Of a stretch of DNA of 64,000 bases, positions 40,537 to 48,619 are shown in pieces. Location of the stretch: assembly GCA_021787595.1 (NCBI GenBank), contig JAJYLQ010000017.1, positions 41,300 to 105,299 on the forward strand, read 5' to 3'. The position numbers and the translations under genes are program-made. Below the pieces are notes generated by a model. The model was given only the letters and a program-made list of their open reading frames with translations. It did not search any database and was not told the origin of the DNA. Positions within the stretch are counted from its first letter, which is position 1, and the number at the start of each line of letters is the position of its first letter. The stretch is from Chloroflexota bacterium (GTDB taxonomy: Bacteria > Chloroflexota > Anaerolineae > Anaerolineales > Villigracilaceae).

Positions 40537-40569
40537 TTGGCCATCATCCCAAAAGCAATTTTGAAGTTG

Positions 40570-42033
40570 TTATATGAACTTAATCCTTCGCGCTGCAAAG
40601 GCCACCATTCTCAGCAATAACATTCCATGTTTCCAGCGCGAGATGTTCGTGGAGCCGTACGTTCGTTCACGGTATCGAATCGGGATGTCAACGATCTTGC
40701 GGTTGAGCTTGGCCGCGCCGAAGATGAGATCGTAATCGCCGAACGGATCGAACTCGCCAAAATAATTTCGGTTGGCCGCGATCTGTTCATAATCTTTGCG
40801 CCATAAAACTTTCGTTCCGCATAATGTGTCTTTGATGGGCTGGCCCAAAATCCACGAGAAGGCCATGCTGAAGAATTTATTGCCAAGAAAGTTCAAGCCC
40901 TGCATGGCTTCCTTTTCCATCGGGTAGATCAATCGCACACCGTTGATGAATTCGCCCTTGCCGGAATGAAGGGCTTCGTAGAAACGCGGCAGGTCCTCGG
41001 GCGGGACGGTCAGGTCGGCATCGAGGATCATCAGCACATCGCCTTTGGCTTCGGCGAAGCCGAGCCGCACCGCGTCCGCTTTGCCGATGCCCGTTTGACG
41101 GAGCAGCCGGCTCTTCGTCCCGGGATGAGCCGCCATTTCGCGTTCGATGGCTGCGTACGTGTCATCGCGCGAATGTCCCTCGACGAAGATGAATTCCGCG
41201 TCGCGTCCCATTTTGGGAGTCCGCTCGAAGATGGCTTCGATATTTCCCGACTCGTTGCGCGCCGGAACGATCACGGAAATCGTCGGTTCTTCGCTCCTTC
41301 CCTCATCCCTGAGAGGGGAAGGAGGTGAGGGGCGGGCGATCACAAAATTCGAAAGCGCAAACTCTTTGAACGGCCAGAGCCGCACCAGAAATTTATTTGC
41401 GAAACCGCCGAGCGGCAGCGGCCAGAGGATTTCCTGCCAGCTTCGGATGACATCGAAGCCGGCCAGGTTCAACATGCCGCGCACGTCGGCGGGCGTCATC
41501 CAATTCTGCGGAAGCATCGGCGCGGCCAGATTGAATTGTTGCGCGATGGTCAGCGGAAGCTGCCAAAGCCGGCTGTAGAAATTGATGATGACGCGGGTGG
41601 ACGGGGTACACAAATGGCGGATTTGATCGAACGCGCATTGGACATCCCACAGGTCGTTGACCGTGTCCGAGAAAATGATGGCGTCGAACGTTTCCTGCAC
41701 GGACGAGAGATCGTGCGCGTCGGCTTGAACGAAATCCAACTCTGGATGTTTTTCCCGTCCGCGCCGAATCATCTCTGCGGAAAAATCCACACCGACGCCG
41801 CGCGCCGGCCTGAGCGAATCCAGCAGATCGCCCGCGCCGCTACCGATTTCCAACACACGCTGCCCGGGATTGACGAGGAAGCGATAGATCCCGCCCAGCC
41901 TGCGGTGATAGAAGCCGCCCCAGCCGCGCCAATGGTCGCGCTTGCGCGCCACATTGTCCCAGTGCGCGATATGGGTCTGCTGATATTTGGATTCCTCATA
42001 ACCGATGAATTGATTTCGAGAAAGCTTGTTCAT
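40570..42033 (-). CDS. Bifunctional SAM methyltransferase / glycosyltransferase family 2
   Basis: N-term VLEIGSGAGDLLDSL (MTase); C-term ISVIVPARNESGNIEAIFERTP...ILDADLTVPPEDLPRFYEAL (GT2); linker RPSPPSPLRDEGRSEEP. Confidence 0.9.
   Translation of the reverse strand: MNKLSRNQFIGYEESKYQQTHIAHWDNVARKRDHWRGWGGFYHRRLGGIYRFLVNPGQRVLEIGSGAGDLLDSLRPARGVGVDFSAEMIRRGREKHPELDFVQADAHDLSSVQETFDAIIFSDTVNDLWDVQCAFDQIRHLCTPSTRVIINFYSRLWQLPLTIAQQFNLAAPMLPQNWMTPADVRGMLNLAGFDVIRSWQEILWPLPLGGFANKFLVRLWPFKEFALSNFVIARPSPPSPLRDEGRSEEPTISVIVPARNESGNIEAIFERTPKMGRDAEFIFVEGHSRDDTYAAIEREMAAHPGTKSRLLRQTGIGKADAVRLGFAEAKGDVLMILDADLTVPPEDLPRFYEALHSGKGEFINGVRLIYPMEKEAMQGLNFLGNKFFSMAFSWILGQPIKDTLCGTKVLWRKDYEQIAANRNYFGEFDPFGDYDLIFGAAKLNRKIVDIPIRYRERTYGSTNISRWKHGMLLLRMVAFAARRIKFI
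41291..41336. repeat. CCTTCCCTCATCCCTGAGAGGGGAAGGAGGTGAGGGG palindromic repeat inside CDS
   Basis: Same family as 49917, 51599, 62976; encodes the interdomain linker. Confidence 0.8.
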
Positions 42034-42160
42034 GATTCCTTCGACCGGACTTGAAAATGAACTTTATTTTACGCGTGAACACGTGCTCCGAATAGCCCGA
42101 AATTCATATTCGTATATAATCGGGTTGTTATTATGAGCTGTCGAGTTCTGGCGAGGCGCT

Positions 42161-44182
42161 GTGTATTGGAATAGAACCGGAAGTATTCTCGATCCACTGA
42201 TTTTCGTTGTCCTATCCCTTTGTTGGGTCATTGGCGGCTGGCTTTTGGTCCGCCGCAGCGGACGGTTTCTCGAACGCGAGCGGCTTGCTGCCGGAATGGC
42301 ATCCGGCCTGCTGCTTTATATCATGCTTGGCAACGCGATCGCTCATTTCCTGCCGCTGTATCCCGCGTTTGCGCTGGCCTCCGTTGCGATATTGATCTTT
42401 GGCGTTTGGGTATCGCGAAATTCCAAATTTGCCTGGCCTGATTTAATCACGCCGTCTGTGTATTTGCCGATTGCGGCGATGATCGCGATGACGGGCCTGT
42501 TCACTTTGATTTTGCGCGGCCTCGGCGTTGGCGACGATTATGCTCATCTGCCGCTGGTCTCCTCGATGGCCGCGGGAGACTTTCCGCCGCATTATTCCCT
42601 GCATCCCGAAATTTTTCTTCCGTATCATTATGCGCTGGATTTGTTTGCCGCGACGATGGTTCGAATCGGCGGCTTTTTCCCGTGGAGCGCGTGGGACATC
42701 AGCCGGGCGTTCGTCCTTTCATTGACACTTGTCTGCGGTTGGTTGTGGCTGCGTCGAATCACGCACAGCAAAGTCGCAGCCTATCTAGGCTCTGGTCTCA
42801 TCGCATTTGGGATGGGAACGCGCTGGTTACTGGCTTTGCTTCCCAAAGTATGGATTGCGAATATTTCTTCGGGCATTCAAATTATCGGTTCTTCTGTTGC
42901 AACCGGGAATACGTTGGCGAAAGCTCTTTTCCGTTCGTGGGTGATTGACGGCGGGCCGCCGGTTCCCATCCCATTTGCATTTGCCAATGGAGTTATTAAC
43001 CCCTTAACTTTCGATTGGGGAAGCGCTTCGTCGTTGCCTTTTCTTGCCCTGATTTTGATTCTCATGATCGCCAGCCGCCGCGCCTTGAAGCCGGTCGGAC
43101 TTTCATTGCTGGGAGTCGCCGTCTTATCCCTGGCGTTGAGCGCCGAGCATATTTTCGTCCTGCTGATTGTTGGAGTCGGCCTGGCAGCTTTCATAAACAT
43201 CCTTCATCAGCGAACACCGCTCAGGAAAATCCTGTCGTCGTTTTCGGGACAATTTCTTTTGGTCGCCCTGATCACTGCTTTGCTAAGTTTTGTCCAGGGC
43301 GGTGTGATTACAGAATTGGCAAAAACCTTTTTGACAGGAAGGCAAGGAGTGACCGATGCCGCCGGCAATACATTTTCTTTATACTGGACACCTGCTTTCT
43401 ACGACAGCCACTTTGGGAGTTTGTCCGTAACGAAGTGGAGACAGTTTGTGGTTCTGTTGGCAGAATGTGGGCCGATTCTCTTTTTGTTTCCAATTGTGAT
43501 GTATAAAATGAGAAATGACTTCACTCACGGGCGGATTCTCGAATTTGGCCTCGGTGTGGCGTCATTTTTGGGCGTGATCATTCCATTATTCGTCAGTTAC
43601 TATGTGCCGCGCGATATCACGAGATTGACTGGATTCGGATTCAATATGTGGCTACTATTGTCCCTTCAGCCTCTTTGGAGGTTTATCAAGCGCGGTGCGC
43701 TTTGGAACAGGTTGATGCTGGGATTTGGTTATGCTCTTACAATCTTCGGCGGCCTTGCCTTGCTTGCATTTCAAACCACCGCCATTTTTGCTCCGCAAAC
43801 ATCCAGTTTTATTTCCAGCATGGATAGCCGGATGTCTCAGGCTTATTGGGATCGCCTTGCTCCGGGTGCAATGGTCTTTGATCCGATTGGCTTCCGTGCA
43901 CAGGCAGTGTTTGGGCGTCTTTCAACATCACCATCACTGGAAGGGCGGGTTTTAAGTACGTTCGTGCCTTACTTGTCTGCCCCGGATCCGCACAGTTTGC
44001 ATAATCTTGGGTTTGGTTATGTTTATATTGATAACCGCTATTGGAGCAGCCTCTCTCTAACTTACCAACAGGCACTATACAGCTCATGCACCAAAGTCAT
44101 CAAAAGGCTGGAGCGCTATAACAGCGTGACGGGCGATCTCTACGATTTCCGCGTTTTGATTGACATTACCAATTGTAAATAG
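42161..44182 (+). CDS. Polytopic membrane protein, putative GT-C-like (paralog of 36648..38633)
   Basis: GVGDDYAHLPLVSSMAAGDFPPHYSLHPEIFLPYHYALDL; WVIDGGPPVPIPFAFANG; GTG start. Confidence 0.72.
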   Translation: MYWNRTGSILDPLIFVVLSLCWVIGGWLLVRRSGRFLERERLAAGMASGLLLYIMLGNAIAHFLPLYPAFALASVAILIFGVWVSRNSKFAWPDLITPSVYLPIAAMIAMTGLFTLILRGLGVGDDYAHLPLVSSMAAGDFPPHYSLHPEIFLPYHYALDLFAATMVRIGGFFPWSAWDISRAFVLSLTLVCGWLWLRRITHSKVAAYLGSGLIAFGMGTRWLLALLPKVWIANISSGIQIIGSSVATGNTLAKALFRSWVIDGGPPVPIPFAFANGVINPLTFDWGSASSLPFLALILILMIASRRALKPVGLSLLGVAVLSLALSAEHIFVLLIVGVGLAAFINILHQRTPLRKILSSFSGQFLLVALITALLSFVQGGVITELAKTFLTGRQGVTDAAGNTFSLYWTPAFYDSHFGSLSVTKWRQFVVLLAECGPILFLFPIVMYKMRNDFTHGRILEFGLGVASFLGVIIPLFVSYYVPRDITRLTGFGFNMWLLLSLQPLWRFIKRGALWNRLMLGFGYALTIFGGLALLAFQTTAIFAPQTSSFISSMDSRMSQAYWDRLAPGAMVFDPIGFRAQAVFGRLSTSPSLEGRVLSTFVPYLSAPDPHSLHNLGFGYVYIDNRYWSSLSLTYQQALYSSCTKVIKRLERYNSVTGDLYDFRVLIDITNCK

Positions 44183-44218
44183 GGGGCCGGGTTTGCCCAC
44201 GCAGATGAAAACGCCGTG

Positions 44219-44244
44219 TTATAATTCAGCCGCTGAATTTTGAG
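44219..44244 (+). promoter_or_regulatory. TATAAT with palindrome AATTCAGCCGCTGAATT upstream of winged-helix regulator
   Basis: TTATAATTCAGCCGCTGAATTTTG closely matches 22823 region TATAATTCAACGGTTGAATTTTG. Confidence 0.7.
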
Positions 44245-44246
44245 CT

Positions 44247-44726
44247 ATGGAAAATACGCACAACGAGACCATTCGCGAATTGACCCTGCTCGAGCAGGTC
44301 GAGAGCGATCCGGATATCAACCAATCTGCCCTCGCCAATCAGCTTGGAGTCGCGGTCGGAACCGTCAACTGGCATCTCAAACGTTTGATCGCAAAAGGCT
44401 ATGTCAAGGTCCAGCGCGCCGAACGCAAGAAACTGCGTTACATCATCACGCCCGAGGGCATCGCCCTGCGCGCCCGCCTGACGGTGGATTATATCGAGCG
44501 CTCGTTCGACCTTTATCGCAAGACGCGCCAACGCGTCAAGGAGCATTTGAATACGGTCCGCGCCGCGGGAGTTAATCGCGTCCGCATTGTTGGCGATGGC
44601 GACGTGGCGGACATTTGCCGGTTGTCATGCCTGGAGCAGGGATTTGCAGTCGTTCAAGATTCCGATGCGCCCCGGCTGGAAATCAAAGGTTGGAAAGTCA
44701 CCTTGAACATGGGAGACCCTTCATGA
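44247..44726 (+). CDS. Winged helix-turn-helix transcriptional regulator with C-terminal Rossmann-like segment
   Basis: INQSALANQLGVAVGTVNWHLKRLIAKGYVKVQRAERKKLRYIITPEG; RVRIVGDGDVADICRLSCLEQGF. Confidence 0.88.
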   Translation: MENTHNETIRELTLLEQVESDPDINQSALANQLGVAVGTVNWHLKRLIAKGYVKVQRAERKKLRYIITPEGIALRARLTVDYIERSFDLYRKTRQRVKEHLNTVRAAGVNRVRIVGDGDVADICRLSCLEQGFAVVQDSDAPRLEIKGWKVTLNMGDPS

Positions 44727-45754
44727 GTAAAGATCGTCACATTTTGATTACCGGGGGCGCGGGCTACATCGGTTCGCTCCTGACCTCGGAACTGCTGAGG
44801 GCGGATTGTCGCGTTACCGTGGCTGACAGTTTGCTCTTCGGCGGCGAGTCGCTGGTTCCGTTTTTTCATCATCCAAATTTTCATTTTGTAAAAGCCGACG
44901 TGACCGAGCCGCGCGCCATTAAAGATGCAGTGCGATCCGAGCATTCTTCGGGCATCGCGTGGCCCAGGCCGGATGCAATTGTTCACCTGGCCGCCATCGT
45001 GGGATTCCCCGCGTGCCAGGCGGTCGGACGCCAGGTGGCGTGGAAGTACAATGTCGAGGCCACGAAAATGGTTTTCGAGCAGGCGTCCGATTTGGGCGTG
45101 GGACGATTCGTGTTTGCGTCCACGTACAGCAACTATGGCCTGATGGCCGATGGCAAACCGGTGACGGAAGAGTCGCCGCTCAATCCGCAATCGTTGTATG
45201 CCGAGACGAAGATCGCCGCGGAAGAATACTTGCTCGCGCAAAAGGATGCTTCGTGCTCGCCATTGTTGTTCCGCTTCGCGACGCTCTATGGAATTTCCCC
45301 CCGCACGCGCTTCGATTTGATTGTCAATCAATTCGTGCTGGATGCATACACCAAACGCCAGTTATTGATCTACCAGCGCGGATATTCGCGTTCGTTCGTC
45401 CACGTGTGGGACGTGGTGCGCGGCATTCGGATGGGTCTCGATGTGCCGCAGGAAAAGATCCGCGGGCAGGTTTACAACCTCGGCACGGAAAACGGCAATT
45501 ACACCAAGGATCAAATTGTCAATCTTGTGCTGAAGCGCATGCCCGAAACGACGGTGGAATATAAGGATTTGACGTTCGGCGGCGACATGCGCGACATTAC
45601 GGTTTCGTTCGCAAAGATCAAGCGTGAGTTAGGATTTGAAACAACATTGGGTGTTGATGACGGCATCCGTGAGTTGTTGTTCGCAATGAAGACGGGCTTG
45701 ATACGCGATCCTCTGGATCAGCGTTACCGCAATGCGCAATTCATCGTGCAGTAG
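44723..45754 (+). CDS. NAD-dependent epimerase/dehydratase
   Basis: HILITGGAGYIGSLLTSELL...IVHLAAIVGFPACQ...YAETKIAAEEYLL; ATGA overlap with regulator. Confidence 0.94.
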   Translation: MSKDRHILITGGAGYIGSLLTSELLRADCRVTVADSLLFGGESLVPFFHHPNFHFVKADVTEPRAIKDAVRSEHSSGIAWPRPDAIVHLAAIVGFPACQAVGRQVAWKYNVEATKMVFEQASDLGVGRFVFASTYSNYGLMADGKPVTEESPLNPQSLYAETKIAAEEYLLAQKDASCSPLLFRFATLYGISPRTRFDLIVNQFVLDAYTKRQLLIYQRGYSRSFVHVWDVVRGIRMGLDVPQEKIRGQVYNLGTENGNYTKDQIVNLVLKRMPETTVEYKDLTFGGDMRDITVSFAKIKRELGFETTLGVDDGIRELLFAMKTGLIRDPLDQRYRNAQFIVQ

Positions 45755-45779
45755 GTGGAAGGTTCAAGGTTTAAGGATG
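45753..45779. repeat. Heptamer-periodic array (GTGGAAG GTTCAAG GTTTAAG)
   Basis: Read directly; reverse-complement-like array at 46403-46444. Confidence 0.7.
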
Positions 45780-45784
45780 AAAAG

Positions 45785-46201
45785 ATGACAAGCGCAAAGC
45801 GTTTTGAAGACCTTGATGTCTGGCAAAGGGCAAAAGATTTAGCCAATCTGATTTACGAATTTTCCTCTGATGGCGAGTTTTCCCGCGATTTTGGATTGCG
45901 CGATCAGATGCGCCGCGCATCAGTATCAGTTATGTCGAATATTGCCGAAGGATTTGAGAGTCAAACTCAGGTTCTGTTTGCCCAATTCCTTGGGCGCGCT
46001 AAAGGTTCAGCAGGCGAAGTGCGCGCGCAGCTTTATATTGCCCGAGATCAAAATTATCTCACTGAAGAGCGATTTAATTCTGCCCTCTCGCTTGCCGAAA
46101 TTTGCAGCAAACAACTGTCTAAGCTCATTCAATATCTTCAAGATCAACCCAATACCCGCCGAGTACGGGAGGATGGAGAATTCTACGATGTCAAACAATA
46201 G
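45785..46201 (+). CDS. Four helix bundle protein (S23/IVS family)
   Basis: [22 protein letters not shown]...[49 protein letters not shown]. Confidence 0.93.
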   Translation: MTSAKRFEDLDVWQRAKDLANLIYEFSSDGEFSRDFGLRDQMRRASVSVMSNIAEGFESQTQVLFAQFLGRAKGSAGEVRAQLYIARDQNYLTEERFNSALSLAEICSKQLSKLIQYLQDQPNTRRVREDGEFYDVKQ

Positions 46202-47234
46202 TCCTTCAACTTTTTGGAAAGATAAGCATGTGGTTGTTACCGGCGGCGCTGGTTTTTTAGGCTCGTTTGTAATCGAAAAATTGATCCAACGCGGCGCAAC
46301 CGACATTATGATTCCGCATATTGAAAACTATAATCTTATTGACCGGGACGATGTTCGCCGCTTGTTTGCTGATGTCCTTACGCCTTTTGACAAACGTCCA
46401 GCTCATCTTAAACCTTCAACTCTAAACCTTTCACCTGCCAACCACGAAGTTGATCCCAAAAACGTCGTCATCATTCATCTCGCCGCAAATGTCGGCGGGA
46501 TTGGCGCCAACCGCGAGCACCCGGCGGAATTTTTCTACGACAACCTGATGATGGGCGTGGAATTGATGCACCAGGCGTATAAAAATGGCGTCGGCAAATT
46601 CGTGGCGATTGGAACGGTGTGCGCTTATCCAAAGTTCACGCCGGTGCCGTTCAGGGAAGAAGATTTGTGGATCGGTTATCCCGAAGAGACGAACGCGCCC
46701 TATGGTCTCGCCAAGAAAATGATGCTGGTGCAGGCGCAGGCCTATCGCCAGCAATATGGATTTAATGCCATCTTCCTGCTGCCCGTGAATCTTTATGGCC
46801 CGCGCGATAATTTCAACTTGCAGACCTCGCATGTGATTCCCGCGTTGATTCGCAAGGCCATCGAGGCCAAGGAGCGCGGCGATAGAGAATTGGCCGTGTG
46901 GGGCGATGGCTCACCGACGCGCGAATTTTTATATGTCGAAGATGCTGCGGACGGAATCGTCAGCGCCGCGGAAAAATATAACGGCTCCGAGCCGGTCAAC
47001 CTTGGTTCGGGCTATGAGATTTCGATCAAAAATCTGGCTGAGATGATCGTCCGTCAGACGGGATTTGGCGGAAAGCTCGTCTGGCAGACCGACAAACCCA
47101 ACGGCCAGCCGCGCCGGGGCCTGGATGTGACGCGGGCGAAGGAATATTTCGGCTGGAGCGCGCAAGTCCCGTTCGAAGAAGGGATGCGCCGCACCATCGA
47201 ATGGTTCGAGGAAAACCGAAACAAAATCCGTTAG
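46188..47234 (+). CDS. fcl: GDP-L-fucose synthase (GDP-4-keto-6-deoxymannose epimerase/reductase)
   Basis: [18 protein letters not shown]...[67 protein letters not shown]. Confidence 0.95.
   Translation: MSNNSPSTFWKDKHVVVTGGAGFLGSFVIEKLIQRGATDIMIPHIENYNLIDRDDVRRLFADVLTPFDKRPAHLKPSTLNLSPANHEVDPKNVVIIHLAANVGGIGANREHPAEFFYDNLMMGVELMHQAYKNGVGKFVAIGTVCAYPKFTPVPFREEDLWIGYPEETNAPYGLAKKMMLVQAQAYRQQYGFNAIFLLPVNLYGPRDNFNLQTSHVIPALIRKAIEAKERGDRELAVWGDGSPTREFLYVEDAADGIVSAAEKYNGSEPVNLGSGYEISIKNLAEMIVRQTGFGGKLVWQTDKPNGQPRRGLDVTRAKEYFGWSAQVPFEEGMRRTIEWFEENRNKIR
46403..46444. repeat. Heptamer-periodic array inside fcl (CTTAAAC CTTCAAC TCTAAAC CTTTCAC CTGCCAA)
   Basis: Encodes [13 protein letters not shown] in frame. 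Confidence 0.75.
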
Positions 47235-47236
47235 AA

Positions 47237-47270
47237 CATTTGCAAGTTAGCAGGTTTGAACGTTCAAATG
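47237..47270. repeat. Heptamer-type repeat with palindrome TTTGAACGTTCAAA
   Basis: catttgcaagttagcaggtttgaacgttcaaatg. Confidence 0.7.
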
Positions 47271-47320
47271 TCGCCACGGCGCCACAGCGACGCTTTCCAA
47301 CTTGCCAACATAGAAACAAA

Positions 47321-48163
47321 ATGACTGAAATCACAAAACATCAACCGGAAACCATTTATATCAAACCGTCGAGCGGACTGGCCGCGCTCAATCTGCGCGA
47401 CTTGTGGATCTATCGCGAGCTGGTCTTCTTCATGATCTGGCGCGATATCAAAGTCCGTTATAAACAAACCCTGCTCGGCGCGGCCTGGGCCGTCATCCAG
47501 CCTGTGCTTACGATGCTGGTTTTCAATTTTGTTTTTGGCACAGTCGCCAAAGTTCCGACCGAGGGCATTCCGTATCCGATTTTTTCATATACCGCATTGC
47601 TGCCGTGGGGGCTCTTCACCGCCGCGCTCAACACGGCCAGCCGTTCGCTGACCTCCAACACGAACATGGTGACGAAGATTTATTTTCCGCGGCTGGTCCT
47701 GCCGCTGGCATCCGTGCTTGGCGGATTGGTGGATTTCGCCATCGCGTTTGTGATCCTGATCGTGATGATGATCTATTACAAAGTCACGCCGACCGCTGCC
47801 ATCTGGACTTTGCCGCTGTTCCTGATCCTGACGATTGTCACGGCGCTGGGGGTTGCGCTGTGGCTTTCGGCGATCAACGTTCAATATCGTGACGTGAACT
47901 ATGTGCTTCCATTCCTGACGCAGTTCTGGCTGTTCCTCACGCCAGTGGCTTATTCGGCCAAAGTCATCTCGGCAAAGTGGCAGATCGTTTATTCGCTGAA
48001 TCCGATGGCTGGAGTGGTGAACGGATTCCGCTGGGCGCTGCTTGGAACGAACACCGGTCCAAATTTGAACATGGCCGTTTCGATTGCCATTTCCCTGACC
48101 TTCCTCATCAGCGGATTATTCTATTTCCGTTCCATGGAACGGACTTTTGCGGATACCATCTAA
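47321..48163 (+). CDS. ABC transporter permease, polysaccharide export (Wzm-like)
   Basis: LRDLWIYRELVFFMIWRDIKVRYKQTLLGAAWAVIQPVLTMLVFNFVFGTVAKVPTEGIPYPIFSYTALLPWGLF. Confidence 0.96.
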   Translation: MTEITKHQPETIYIKPSSGLAALNLRDLWIYRELVFFMIWRDIKVRYKQTLLGAAWAVIQPVLTMLVFNFVFGTVAKVPTEGIPYPIFSYTALLPWGLFTAALNTASRSLTSNTNMVTKIYFPRLVLPLASVLGGLVDFAIAFVILIVMMIYYKVTPTAAIWTLPLFLILTIVTALGVALWLSAINVQYRDVNYVLPFLTQFWLFLTPVAYSAKVISAKWQIVYSLNPMAGVVNGFRWALLGTNTGPNLNMAVSIAISLTFLISGLFYFRSMERTFADTI

Positions 48164-48164
48164 C

Positions 48165-48192
48165 GTGTCAGGTTTCAGGTGTCACGTGTCAA
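48165..48192. repeat. Heptamer array GTGTCAG GTTTCAG GTGTCAC GTGTCAA
   Basis: Left flank of the four-helix-bundle gene; inverted relative to 48588-48618. Confidence 0.85.
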
Positions 48193-48209
48193 GAATAAAA
48201 GGAGAATTC

Positions 48210-48587
48210 ATGGCTCTGATTGAACGTTTTGAAGATATACAGGCATGGCAGGAAGCGCGGAAATTGGTTAAGATGATTTACATTCTTACGAACAAAGATC
48301 ATTTTGCGAAAGACTATGGCATGAAAGATCAAATTAGACGCGCATCGGTTTCTGTAATGGCAAATATTGCCGAGGGTTTTGACTGCGACTCGAAAGTCGA
48401 GTTTGCGCGCTTTCTTGGAATCGCGAGGAGATCCGCTGTAGAAGTCCAATCTCTTCTTTACGCGGCGGTGGACACGAATTACATCAGTCAAAATGAATTT
48501 GATCTGTATTATGAACAAGCGCGTAAAGCCAAAGCACTTGCCGGCGGCTTTCAACGTTCGTTGGCAAAACGAACTTCCAGCAGTTAA
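48210..48587 (+). CDS. Four helix bundle protein (S23/IVS family)
   Basis: ERFEDIQAWQEARKLVKMIYILT...[49 protein letters not shown]. Confidence 0.93.
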   Translation: MALIERFEDIQAWQEARKLVKMIYILTNKDHFAKDYGMKDQIRRASVSVMANIAEGFDCDSKVEFARFLGIARRSAVEVQSLLYAAVDTNYISQNEFDLYYEQARKAKALAGGFQRSLAKRTSSS

Positions 48588-48618
48588 CCTGACACCTGGT
48601 ACTTGACACCTGATACCT
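48588..48618. repeat. Heptamer array CCTGACA CCTGGTA CTTGACA CCTGATA
   Basis: Right flank of the four-helix-bundle gene. Confidence 0.85.
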
Positions 48619-48619
48619 T

